Part shown: piece by piece, positions 34,541-44,401 of the stretch
Layout: the number at the start of each line of letters is the position of its first letter
Numbering within the stretch: the first letter of the stretch is position 1
From: Advenella sp. S44
Lineage (GTDB): Bacteria > Pseudomonadota > Gammaproteobacteria > Burkholderiales > Burkholderiaceae_B
NCBI RefSeq assembly: GCF_002810445.1
Contig: NZ_NEXS01000003.1
Coordinates: 806,001-870,000, forward strand
Length of the DNA stretch: 64,000 bases
Direction of reading: 5' to 3'
Translations under genes and position numbers: made by a program
Notes under the pieces: generated by a model
What the model was told of the DNA's origin: nothing
Database searches by the model: none
Seen by the model: the letters and a program-made list of their open reading frames with translations, nothing else

Positions 34541-35529
34541 TGGATCGTCTCCCTCTTGCTTGCACTGCGGCCGCGCCATTGACGGATTTGCCGGGGCAGG
34601 CCGGCCAGGCCGTCGGGCATAAGCATCACCACAAAAATGATGAACCCGCCCAATAATAATTGCCAATGTTTTGTGATGGCGGTAAACCATTCCGAAAGCA
34701 GCACGAATGCGAAGGCGCCGATAATGGCGCCGCCCAGGCTGCCCAGGCCGCCAAGAATGATCATGAGCAGGACATTGCCCGATTGATGCCACGACAGTAG
34801 TTCCGGGTTGACATAACCGTACTGGCAGGCATAGAGGAAACCGGCCAGGCCGGCAAACATGCCGCTGATGACAAAACTGGCAATTTTGTAGGTGGTGGTC
34901 TCAAATCCCGCGGCACGCATGCGTAGCTGGTTATGCTTGATGCCGACAAAGGCATGTCCCAGGCGGGAGCGCAGAATCAACTGCAAAATGATAACTGTGA
35001 TAATCAGCAGTATCAGCGTGAACCAGTAAAAGGTATTGCCCGCTTCAAGATCGAATGGTTGCCATTGAAAAAGGGAAAATTTGGGTTTGAAATAAATATA
35101 AGTGCCGTCGGAGCCGCCGAATATCTTGATGTCATGAAACACGAAGTACACCAATTGTCCGAAAGCCAGCGTGACCATAATGAAATAGACGCCATAGCTG
35201 CGCATGACCAGCATCCCGATCAGCAGCGCTAGCAGGCCGGCGCCGCCAACACAGATCAGCATCAGCAGCCAGCCATTGCCCGCTTCCGATTCCGGAGAGA
35301 ACGTGGCGACCATGTAGGCGGCAAAACCCATGAATGCCGCATGACCAAGACTGACCAGGCCGGTGAACCCGACGAGTAACTGCAGGCTTAGCGCAAAAAT
35401 ACTCAGGATCATGATTTTTGTCACCAGATCGCCGTGGTAGTTGGTGCCAATAGGTTCGGGCAGCACCGGCAGCACCGCCAGCAGAATCAGGCCGATCAGC
35501 CAGAAAAGCAGGTTGTTTTTTGTAATCAT
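34537..35529 (-). CDS. livM: Branched-chain-type ABC permease LivM
   Basis: A 330-residue inner membrane protein with about nine or ten segments. The family pattern LVGFTGLVSLGHAAFMGFAAY and the EAA-type loop GIKHNQLRMRAAG are clear. ATG 35529 starts at MITKNN; the earlier part of the frame lies in livH. It ends overlapping livG. Confidence 0.9.
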   Translation of the reverse strand: MITKNNLLFWLIGLILLAVLPVLPEPIGTNYHGDLVTKIMILSIFALSLQLLVGFTGLVSLGHAAFMGFAAYMVATFSPESEAGNGWLLMLICVGGAGLLALLIGMLVMRSYGVYFIMVTLAFGQLVYFVFHDIKIFGGSDGTYIYFKPKFSLFQWQPFDLEAGNTFYWFTLILLIITVIILQLILRSRLGHAFVGIKHNQLRMRAAGFETTTYKIASFVISGMFAGLAGFLYACQYGYVNPELLSWHQSGNVLLMIILGGLGSLGGAIIGAFAFVLLSEWFTAITKHWQLLLGGFIIFVVMLMPDGLAGLPRQIRQWRGRSASKRETIQ

Positions 35530-35531
35530 GC

Positions 35532-36401
35532 TCAGGTCCCCTGTTTGAACAGGCCCTGGGGCTTGAACAGCAGCACCAGTACCATAAGCAGATACACCAG
35601 CGCGCCTGCACCTTCCGGCCAGAACACTTTGCCAAAGGTGTCGACGAATCCGATCAGCAAGGCTGCGATCAGCGCACCCTTGATCGACCCGATGCCGCCG
35701 ATGACCACGACCACGAAACAAATAATCAGCTCGTTGCCGCCCATGCCCGGATATACCGACGAGACGGGCGCCGACAGCATGCCAGCAAATACCGCCAGAC
35801 CGACACCGGCGGCAAAGACGGTGCGATACAGTACCGAGATGTTGACACCCAGCGACTGCACCATTTCGCGATTGGTAGCGCCTGCGCGGATTTTCATGCC
35901 TAGCCGGGTATGCTTGATCAACAAGTACATGCCAATTGCAATAACCAGGCAGACAAGCGAAATGAACAGGCGATAGACCGGGTAACTCAGGCCGTTGCCC
36001 AGTGCGATGGAGCCGGCCAGCCAGTCTGGCGGACTGACGCCATGCACATCATCGCCCAGCAAAATACTGCGCAATGCTTCAAAGACCAGAATCAGCCCGT
36101 AGGTCATTAGCACCTGCAGCAAATGCTCGCGCTCATACAGGAAACTGAAAAATCCCCATTCAAGCAGGTAGCCAAAGGCTAGCGCCAGAACAATGCCCAG
36201 CACCAGGGCGATCGCAAAATTACCGATATACATGCCCAGCGCGTAGAGCAGATAGGCCCCGATCATGAAGAAGCTGCCGTGTGCCAGGTTGATGACACCC
36301 ATAATGCCAAAGATCAGTGTCAGTCCGCTTGCGATGAGAAACAGCAGCAGCCCGTACTGCACACTGTTCAGACACTGAATCAGAAATGTTGTTATATCCA
36401 T
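35532..36401 (-). CDS. livH: Branched-chain-type ABC permease LivH
   Basis: A 289-residue inner membrane protein with the LivH pattern GLLLFLIASGLTLIFGIMGVINLAHGSFFM at its N-terminus (shown here as the run from residue 17) and GATNREMVQSLG as the ATPase-contact loop. ATG 36401 gives the usual length. It is 2 bases from livM, so the genes are tightly coupled. Confidence 0.9.
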   Translation of the reverse strand: MDITTFLIQCLNSVQYGLLLFLIASGLTLIFGIMGVINLAHGSFFMIGAYLLYALGMYIGNFAIALVLGIVLALAFGYLLEWGFFSFLYEREHLLQVLMTYGLILVFEALRSILLGDDVHGVSPPDWLAGSIALGNGLSYPVYRLFISLVCLVIAIGMYLLIKHTRLGMKIRAGATNREMVQSLGVNISVLYRTVFAAGVGLAVFAGMLSAPVSSVYPGMGGNELIICFVVVVIGGIGSIKGALIAALLIGFVDTFGKVFWPEGAGALVYLLMVLVLLFKPQGLFKQGT

Positions 36402-36459
36402 ATGTGATCCGAAGAAAGGCGCTGGCGCACGGATGGTCCCGTACATCCGCGCCTTCGGT

Positions 36460-37629
36460 TTACTTGCTCAGCTTGCAGCCTTTTGCCGGATCTTCCAGAT
36501 TGGCGACTGCGACACCCAAGGTCTTGTTATGGTCACCCACGACTTCACGCAGATAAATATTCTGCACGGGATTATGGGCTTTGGACATGGTAAATGGTCC
36601 GCGCGGACTATCAACCGTGGCCTGTTCCATTCCCTCGATAACGGCATCCTTATTCTTGATGTCGCCTTTGGCGTGATTCATGCCGGCTGCCAGCAACTGG
36701 GCGGCATCATAGCCCTGTACGGCGTAGACGTCCGGCTCCATATTGAATTTGGCCTTGTAGTTTTTACGAAACTCCTTGTCTTTCGGATTATCAAGTTCGT
36801 CCGCATAGTGCAGTGTGGTCAGCATCCCCTTGGCGGCATCTCCCTGCGCCTGGAGCGTGCCGTCGGTCAGAAAGCCCGGGCCGTATAGTGGAATGGTTTT
36901 GCGCAGGCCCGACGCGTCGTAATCCTTCACGAACTTCACAGCGCCACCACCGGCAAAGAACGCGAAGACGGCATCCGGTTTCAGAGAGGAGATCTCGGTC
37001 AGCAAAGACTGGAATTCCACGTTGGGAAAGGGCAGTGTGAGTTCCTTGATCACCTTGCCACCCTTGGATTCGAAGCCTTCGCGAAAGCCATCGGCCGCTT
37101 CTGTGCCAGCCGCATATTTCCAGTTGATGGTAACGGCCGTTTTGTGCTTTTGCCTGTCGGCCGCAACAATGCCCATGCCATAGGCCGGCTGCCAATTGGT
37201 AAATGAGCTGCGAAAGATATTCTTGGCGCACAGCGGCCCCGTCAGCATATCGGCACCGGCGTTGGGAATAATGTATATCACGCCGCTGTCACGGGCAATC
37301 TTTGCCATACCCATGGCCACGCCGGAATGGACGGTTCCGACCAGCACATCCACCTTGTCGCGCTGTACCAGTCGATTGGTGTTCTCGGGTGCCTTGGCCG
37401 GATCTGACTCATCGTCCACGGCAAAGTACTGTATCTGCTGGTCGCCCAGTTTGCCGCCCTGTTCTTCAACGTACAGTTTGAAACCGTTTTCAATTGCCTT
37501 GCCAAGCGCCGCATAGGTTCCCGTGGCCGGCAGCATAAGACCTACCCTGACCTCGGCCTGCGCGGACTGGCTCAATCCAGCAGCCAGTATGATCGACGTC
37601 GCGACCGCGGCTTTTTTTACATTATTCAT
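36460..37629 (-). CDS. Branched-chain-type ABC receptor LivK-like
   Basis: A 389-residue periplasmic receptor; AGGAG stands 9 bases before ATG 37629. The signal peptide ends at QSAQAE and the mature part starts VRVGLMLPATGTYAALG. It is the first gene of livKHMGF and sits 137 bases downstream of benzoate-CoA ligase on the same strand. Related receptors beside aromatic catabolic genes bind benzoate or similar acids, so benzoate is the most likely ligand by context. Confidence 0.87.
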   Translation of the reverse strand: MNNVKKAAVATSIILAAGLSQSAQAEVRVGLMLPATGTYAALGKAIENGFKLYVEEQGGKLGDQQIQYFAVDDESDPAKAPENTNRLVQRDKVDVLVGTVHSGVAMGMAKIARDSGVIYIIPNAGADMLTGPLCAKNIFRSSFTNWQPAYGMGIVAADRQKHKTAVTINWKYAAGTEAADGFREGFESKGGKVIKELTLPFPNVEFQSLLTEISSLKPDAVFAFFAGGGAVKFVKDYDASGLRKTIPLYGPGFLTDGTLQAQGDAAKGMLTTLHYADELDNPKDKEFRKNYKAKFNMEPDVYAVQGYDAAQLLAAGMNHAKGDIKNKDAVIEGMEQATVDSPRGPFTMSKAHNPVQNIYLREVVGDHNKTLGVAVANLEDPAKGCKLSK

Positions 37630-37766
37630 TATCTTTGTCTCCTGAATGTACAACTACTTTTTTATGATGACTGCTTATTTGTGGTGCCACGAGTGATGTG
37701 GGCGATGTTCTGTCCTGTGCTGCACGGTCGCGCGCGGGAAAATGGCGACAGCCCGCTCTGCCTGTT

Positions 37767-39353
37767 TCATATAATGGCTTGCGCCGGTTCGAGCTGATGC
37801 ATTTCGCGCAGCCGAAAGCGCTGGATCTTCCCGGTTGCCGTTTTGGGCAGCTCGTCCAGAAATTCAATGCTGCGCGGGTACTTGTGAGGAGCCAGGCGCG
37901 ACTTGACAAAGGCCTTGAGCGCCTCCTTCAACTGATCATCCGCGGCTGGCGCGGCGTCCTTGAGAACGACGTAGGCACGTGTTTTGACCAACCCCTGGGA
38001 GTCGGCAACGCCGACGACGGCCGCCTCCAGGACGGCTTCATGCTCAATGAGTGTGGCCTCCACTTCAAACGGAGACACGTATTGCCCGCTAACCTTCAGC
38101 ATGTCGTCACTGCGACCCGCATAGGTGTAATAACCGTCGGCATCGCAAGAATATTTGTCTCCACTTTTGGTCCACTCTCCCTGAAAGGTGGCTTGGGTCT
38201 TTTCCCTATTATTCCAATACATAAGAGCGGCACTTTTTCCCTTGATATACAGATCGCCGATTTCTCCATTTGCGACGATAGCACCTTGTTCGTCGCGCAG
38301 CTCAAGTTCATAGCCGGGTACGGGTTTTCCTGTGGTGCCATAACGAATGTCATCGGGCGTATTGGACAGGAAAATATGCAGCATTTCCGTTGAGCCTATG
38401 CCGTCAATGATATGACAGCCGAAATGCGCGGTGAATCGCTCGCCCAGTTCTCTGGGTAGCGCCTCGCCGGCCGAGGAACACATGCGCAACGACACTTCCT
38501 CGCGGGTGGGCGTATTGGGCGCGACCAGCATGCCGGCGTAGCCGGTTGGCGCGCCACAAAAAACAGTTGGCTGGTGTTTGCGCATCGCGTCGAACACGGC
38601 ATCGGGCGTGGGTCGACCGTCGATCAATACCACGCTGGCGCCTACGCCGAGCGGGAACGTCAGCGCGTTACCCAGTCCATAGGCAAAGAACAGTTTTGCC
38701 GCCGATAAAATGCGGTCCGATTCTGTCAGGTGCAACAAATCGCGGGCGTAATGGCGAATCGTCCAGTATGGATTGGCGTGGCTATGTACGGTGCCTTTGG
38801 GCTTGCCGGTAGAGCCGGAAGAGTACAACCAGAATGCGGGTTCATCGGCGTGGGTGCTACAGGGCCGATGACAGGGCGTGGCGGCGGCTAGTGCCTCGTC
38901 CATGGACAACTGGTCGTGCGATAACTCGCCCTGCGGTCGCGAGACGACAATATGCTTGATTTCATGCTCGGATTGGCTCATGGCCTCGGTCAGTACGCGC
39001 AGCAGACTGGCTGAAACCAGGGCGGCCTGGCAGCGGCTGTCTTCAATAATGTATTTATAGTCTTGCGGTGTCAGCAATGTATTGATCGCCACCGGCACGA
39101 TGCCGGCATAAATGGCGCCCAGAAACGCTACTGGCCAGTCTGTGCAATCGTTCATCAGCAGCAGTACACGCTCTTCGCGGCGTATCCCGCGGTTTTTCAA
39201 TAGCGCCGTCAGTCGTCGCGCTTTATCAAAAAGTTCACCGTAGGCGAGGGTGCCGTGGCTATCAATGTACGCCAGCCGCTGCAGGCGGTTCTGGTTTGAC
39301 TGTATCAGATAGTCGGCGATATTGAACTGAGTGCTGTGTTCGGGGGTGTGCAT
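37767..39353 (-). CDS. bclA: Benzoate-CoA ligase
   Basis: A 528-residue acyl-adenylate ligase. ATG 39353 (GGAG 6 bases upstream) fits the usual 525-530 residues. The P-loop-like motif is YSSGSTGKPKG, the motif GYELELRDEQG precedes the hinge, and the catalytic Lys lies in KTATGKIQR. The sequence HIIDGIGSTEMLHIFLSN is characteristic of benzoate/4-hydroxybenzoate-CoA ligases. It turns benzoate, ATP and CoA to benzoyl-CoA, the entry step for the box enzymes encoded to the right. It lies downstream of the DUF4863 gene and is likely controlled by BoxR. Confidence 0.92.
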   Translation of the reverse strand: MHTPEHSTQFNIADYLIQSNQNRLQRLAYIDSHGTLAYGELFDKARRLTALLKNRGIRREERVLLLMNDCTDWPVAFLGAIYAGIVPVAINTLLTPQDYKYIIEDSRCQAALVSASLLRVLTEAMSQSEHEIKHIVVSRPQGELSHDQLSMDEALAAATPCHRPCSTHADEPAFWLYSSGSTGKPKGTVHSHANPYWTIRHYARDLLHLTESDRILSAAKLFFAYGLGNALTFPLGVGASVVLIDGRPTPDAVFDAMRKHQPTVFCGAPTGYAGMLVAPNTPTREEVSLRMCSSAGEALPRELGERFTAHFGCHIIDGIGSTEMLHIFLSNTPDDIRYGTTGKPVPGYELELRDEQGAIVANGEIGDLYIKGKSAALMYWNNREKTQATFQGEWTKSGDKYSCDADGYYTYAGRSDDMLKVSGQYVSPFEVEATLIEHEAVLEAAVVGVADSQGLVKTRAYVVLKDAAPAADDQLKEALKAFVKSRLAPHKYPRSIEFLDELPKTATGKIQRFRLREMHQLEPAQAII

Positions 39354-39506
39354 GGTTAACTCCGCTAAATGCCTGGCCACTGTGCGCCAGTTTGCTTCCG
39401 TTGCCGACATTGCCTCGCTGCGATAACTGGGATGGCCGGTTACATCAAACTGTGGGTACGCCGATACTGTCCACGGCCCGAAAGCCGACACCGTGCACAG
39501 ACTGAT

Positions 39507-39995
39507 TCATTGTTTATTGCTACACGTTGAATGCTGCGTGGTGAATTCGATTTTCCCTTGCGGTAACAGATACAGCACATGGGCTGCGCCGTTGGTCACT
39601 GTGGGGTAGTGCGCGGATTGCGGACCATAGACTTTCCAGCCCGCATTGCTGCCATCGAACTGTGCGCCTTCAGTGAGCGGCATGATCAGGTCGATCTCAC
39701 CGTTGGGATGACGATGATGGGGACCGCGCATGTCCTGCATGCTGACCACGTCTACGGAAAACCCGTTACTGGCGTCGGAAGGCTTGGTAACTCGGCCGTA
39801 TCTGAGTCCGGCCGCCTCGTGCTGGCACATCCAGCCATCCTCAACGGCCTGGATACAGGCCTCGGAAATTTCGCGGAACCAGACGCTGTGTGCGCCGTAG
39901 CCGGCATTGAGCCATGCCTGAAGCGCATCATCGAGCGGGCGTCCTGCGATTTGGCGCGTCACTGTCTGAATTAGCGTATCGAAATGCTCGCGCAT
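39507..39995 (-). CDS. DUF4863 family protein (4-hydroxylaminobenzoate lyase-like)
   Basis: A 162-residue protein; AGGAG stands 9 bases before ATG 39995. It has a cupin-like C-terminal part with metal-type His residues (GPHHRHPNGEID) and matches the DUF4863 family. The one biochemically known member type is 4-hydroxylaminobenzoate lyase (PnbB) of nitrobenzoate breakdown. Here it heads the operon with benzoate-CoA ligase, a setting where it may detoxify or salvage an aromatic by-product. The function in benzoate metabolism is unknown. Confidence 0.75.
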   Translation of the reverse strand: MREHFDTLIQTVTRQIAGRPLDDALQAWLNAGYGAHSVWFREISEACIQAVEDGWMCQHEAAGLRYGRVTKPSDASNGFSVDVVSMQDMRGPHHRHPNGEIDLIMPLTEGAQFDGSNAGWKVYGPQSAHYPTVTNGAAHVLYLLPQGKIEFTTQHSTCSNKQ

Positions 39996-40029
39996 GCTGA
40001 AAGTCTCCTTAACACTTGATTTTTTTTCG

Positions 40030-40067
40030 TGCATTATTTTGCATGTAGATGATAAGATAGGCATGCA
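40030..40067. promoter_or_regulatory. BoxR-type operator in the boxR/DUF4863 divergent region
   Basis: TGCA-TTATTT-TGCA at 40030-40043 is an exact TGCA-N6-TGCA, the published operator pattern of BzdR and BoxR. A third TGCA is at 40064-40067. They lie 35 bases before the DUF4863 start and about 75-110 before boxR, so one BoxR complex could control both directions. Confidence 0.8.
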
Positions 40068-40140
40068 GTTAAAATCAGTCAAGATTTTTGCTCAAAGTTT
40101 AGGGAAAACACTAGCTTTCCGAATAACGAAATGGCACGCT

Positions 40141-41055
40141 ATGACGCTGGAAAATTTATTTGAAACCGATCCGATGCAAGACAAGACGCCGCTGCTGCGG
40201 GCGCTGGGTGAACGAATCCGTTCGCTGCGTGCGCGCAAAGGGATCACGCGCAAGAAGCTGGCAAGCCTGGCAGGCATTTCCGAGCGCCATATGGCCAATC
40301 TGGAGCTTGGCACAGGAAACGCAACCATACTTGTGCTGCATCAGGTGGCCCTGGCACTCTCTTGTCCGCTGGCCGAACTCATTGGCGATGTCACCACATC
40401 GTCCCCCGAATGGCTGATGATCCGCGAATTGCTGGAAAATCGCAGCGAGAAGGATCTGCACAAGGTGCGTCAGCGGCTGGTTGAGCTGTTCGGCGCTGAG
40501 AAGACGCCCGGTTCGCGCCTATCGCGCATTGCCCTTATCGGTCTGCGCGGCGCCGGAAAGTCTACGCTGGGTCGCATGCTTGCCGATCGACTGGGGTATC
40601 CGTTCATTGAGTTGTCGCACGAAATCGAGCAGACCACCGGTTGCAGTATTAATGAAATTCATTCGCTGTATGGACCCGTTGCGTACCGACGCTATGAACG
40701 CCGGGCGCTGGAAGAAACCATTCAGCTTTATCCTGAAGTGGTAATCGCCACGCCGGGCGGGCTGGTTTCTGAGGCGGCGACTTATAACAACCTGCTGGAG
40801 CATTGTCTGACCGTCTGGCTGCAGGCCACGCCGCGTGAGCATATGGATCGTGTGGTCGCACAGGGTGACTTTCGGCCCATGTCAGGCAGCAAGGAAGCCA
40901 TGCACGACCTGAAACTGATTCTGGAAGGCCGGGTAGCGTTCTACAGCAAGGCGGATGTCCATCTTGATACCAGCCTGCAGCCGCTTAACGAGACATTTGA
41001 TGTCTTATTGGCAAAGGTACAGGCTGCACGTCGGGAAGCACAAATCGTCCCGTGA
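40141..41055 (+). CDS. boxR: BoxR/BzdR-type regulator with shikimate kinase-like domain
   Basis: A 304-residue regulator. Residues about 20-80 are an XRE HTH (RSLRARKGITRKKLASLAG, then SERHMANLELG). From about 128 a shikimate kinase-like domain follows with P-loop GLRGAGKS at 134-141. This fusion is the BzdR/BoxR hallmark; the kinase-like domain binds benzoyl-CoA, which releases repression. ATG 40141 is used since earlier in-frame codons lie in the operator region. It is divergent from DUF4863-bclA and 123 bases ahead of boxC; TGCA-N6-TGCA sites stand on both sides. Confidence 0.93.
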   Translation: MTLENLFETDPMQDKTPLLRALGERIRSLRARKGITRKKLASLAGISERHMANLELGTGNATILVLHQVALALSCPLAELIGDVTTSSPEWLMIRELLENRSEKDLHKVRQRLVELFGAEKTPGSRLSRIALIGLRGAGKSTLGRMLADRLGYPFIELSHEIEQTTGCSINEIHSLYGPVAYRRYERRALEETIQLYPEVVIATPGGLVSEAATYNNLLEHCLTVWLQATPREHMDRVVAQGDFRPMSGSKEAMHDLKLILEGRVAFYSKADVHLDTSLQPLNETFDVLLAKVQAARREAQIVP

Positions 41056-41112
41056 CTGCGCACGCGCCTAGGGTAAATACTGAGCCCAAAGGCTTGACCG
41101 CCTTTAGAGTCA

Positions 41113-41157
41113 TGCAATATAGTTCCTTCAATGACAAACAAAATGCATTGAATTGCA
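41113..41157. promoter_or_regulatory. BoxR-type operator before boxC
   Basis: TGCA-TTGAAT-TGCA at 41144-41157 is again an exact TGCA-N6-TGCA, inside the near-palindrome ATGCATTGAATTGCAT, and a lone TGCA is at 41113-41116. The site ends 21 bases before the boxC start codon, so BoxR bound there would block transcription start or early elongation. Confidence 0.8.
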
Positions 41158-41178
41158 TGACTCTATTGGAGGCCAGCC

Positions 41179-42834
41179 ATGAGCGAGCTGAAAGTCAATT
41201 ACCAGACTCATCCGTCGCAATATAAGCACATCTCGCTGAGCGCAGAGGGCAATGTTGCACGTCTGACCATCGATATTGATGAAGACAGTGGCATTCGCCC
41301 TGGCTATAAACTGAAACTCAATTCCTATGACTTGGGCGTGGACATCGAATTGCACGATGCACTGAACCGGATCCGCTTTGAGCACCCGCAAGTGCGCAGC
41401 GTTGTGGTAGCTAGCGGCAAGGACCGCATCTTCTGTTCTGGTGCAAATATTTTCATGCTCGGCCAGTCCAGCCATGCGTGGAAAGTCAACTTCTGTAAGT
41501 TCACTAATGAAACGCGCAACAGCATTGAAGATACCAGCGAGCACTCGGGGATAAAATTTATCGCCGCTGTCAATGGCGCCTGTGCCGGCGGCGGCTATGA
41601 GCTGGCGCTGGCCTGCGATGAGATCTATCTGGTGGACGACCGTTCCTCATCTGTGTCTTTGCCCGAGGTGCCGCTGCTGGGTGTGCTTCCCGGCACTGGC
41701 GGGCTCACGCGTGTGACCGATAAACGCAAGGTGCGGCATGATCATGCCGATATTTTCTGTACGCTGGTCGAAGGGGTGCGTGGTCAGCGGGCCAAGGAGT
41801 GGAAGCTGGTAGACGAGGTGGTCAAGCCCGCTCGTTTCCAGGACACGATCAACGCACGGGCGCAGGAACTGGCGGGCCCCGCCGGTTCTGCCTCCGACGT
41901 GCAGGGCATCGCGCTCACACCGCTTGAGAAACATGAAACGACCGACAGCCTGCATTATAAATATGTCAGTGTCGATATTGATCGGGCGGGCCAGTTCGCC
42001 ACATTCACTTTGCGTGGCCCGGACGGAGACTTGCCTGCCAGCATCGACGCTATTGTGCAGACAGGCATGGCGTGGTGGCCGCTGCAACTGGCACGCGAAC
42101 TGGATGATGCGATCCTGTGCATGCGCAGCAACGAGCTCGACATTGGCCTGTGGCTGATCAAGACCGTCGGCAGCGCCAAAGCGGTTTTGCAAAGCGACGA
42201 TATTGTACTGAATAATAAAGATCACTGGTTCGTTCGCGAAACCCTCGGTTTGCTGCGACGCACGTTCGCGCGACTGGATGTCTCATCGCGCTCTCTGTTT
42301 GCGCTGGTCGATGAAGGCTCCTGCTTTGCCGGATCGTTGCTGGAGCCAGCGCTTGCCTGCGATCGTGTTTATATGCTGACATTGCCCGACGATGAAGAAC
42401 GTACCCCTAATCTTACGGTGGGACTCATTAATTTCGGCTTTTTGCCCATGGTAACTCGCCAGTCGCGTCTGGCGCGCCGTTTTTATGATGATTCAGCCAG
42501 TCTGGAGGCTATCAAGGCCCTGGCCGGCAAAGGGTTGGACGGCGATCAGGCCGAACAGGCCGGGTTGGTTACCTATGCGCTGGACGATATCGATTGGGAT
42601 GATGAAGTGCGGCTTGCCATTGAGGAACGGGTATCCATGTCGCCGGATGCATTGACCGGCATGGAAGCCAATTTGCGCTTTAACGGCCCTGAAAACATGT
42701 GGACCCGGGTTTTCGGCAGGCTGACAGCCTGGCAAAACTGGATCTTTATCCGACCCAATGCCGTCGGCGACAAGGGCGCACTCAAGCTTTATGGCAAAGG
42801 CGAGAAACCGAATTTCGACCGCAATCGGGTCTGA
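41179..42834 (+). CDS. boxC: Benzoyl-CoA-dihydrodiol lyase (2,3-epoxybenzoyl-CoA dihydrolase)
   Basis: A 551-residue member of the crotonase superfamily, in the long two-crotonase form typical of BoxC. The oxyanion region of the first domain is visible (IFCSGANIFML and NGACAGGGYELALACDE), and a second diverged one follows (LVDEGSCFAGSLLEPALACD). It hydrolyses 2,3-epoxybenzoyl-CoA, opening the ring to 3,4-dehydroadipyl-CoA semialdehyde and formate. TTGGAGG precedes the ATG. It is the first gene of boxCBA. Confidence 0.95.
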   Translation: MSELKVNYQTHPSQYKHISLSAEGNVARLTIDIDEDSGIRPGYKLKLNSYDLGVDIELHDALNRIRFEHPQVRSVVVASGKDRIFCSGANIFMLGQSSHAWKVNFCKFTNETRNSIEDTSEHSGIKFIAAVNGACAGGGYELALACDEIYLVDDRSSSVSLPEVPLLGVLPGTGGLTRVTDKRKVRHDHADIFCTLVEGVRGQRAKEWKLVDEVVKPARFQDTINARAQELAGPAGSASDVQGIALTPLEKHETTDSLHYKYVSVDIDRAGQFATFTLRGPDGDLPASIDAIVQTGMAWWPLQLARELDDAILCMRSNELDIGLWLIKTVGSAKAVLQSDDIVLNNKDHWFVRETLGLLRRTFARLDVSSRSLFALVDEGSCFAGSLLEPALACDRVYMLTLPDDEERTPNLTVGLINFGFLPMVTRQSRLARRFYDDSASLEAIKALAGKGLDGDQAEQAGLVTYALDDIDWDDEVRLAIEERVSMSPDALTGMEANLRFNGPENMWTRVFGRLTAWQNWIFIRPNAVGDKGALKLYGKGEKPNFDRNRV

Positions 42835-42913
42835 CCACCGGGGGCGAAAACGCCGTCCAAAAAGGGGTCTGGTAAATCCTTGTAACGCCAGCTCCAAGAC
42901 ACTGGAGATCACT

Positions 42914-44341
<1,428 letters not shown>

Positions 44342-44345
44342 ATAC

Positions 44346-44366
44346 GGGTGCCCGATGCGGGCACCC
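44346..44366 (+). promoter_or_regulatory. Intercistronic hairpin between boxB and boxA
   Basis: GGGTGCCCG and CGGGCACCC pair perfectly around ATG, directly after the boxB stop. There is no T run, so it is likely to stabilise boxCB mRNA or reduce boxA expression relative to boxB, not to terminate. Confidence 0.6.
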
Positions 44367-44401
44367 TGTAATAGGGAAACAGACGTAGGACGGAGACTGT
44401 T

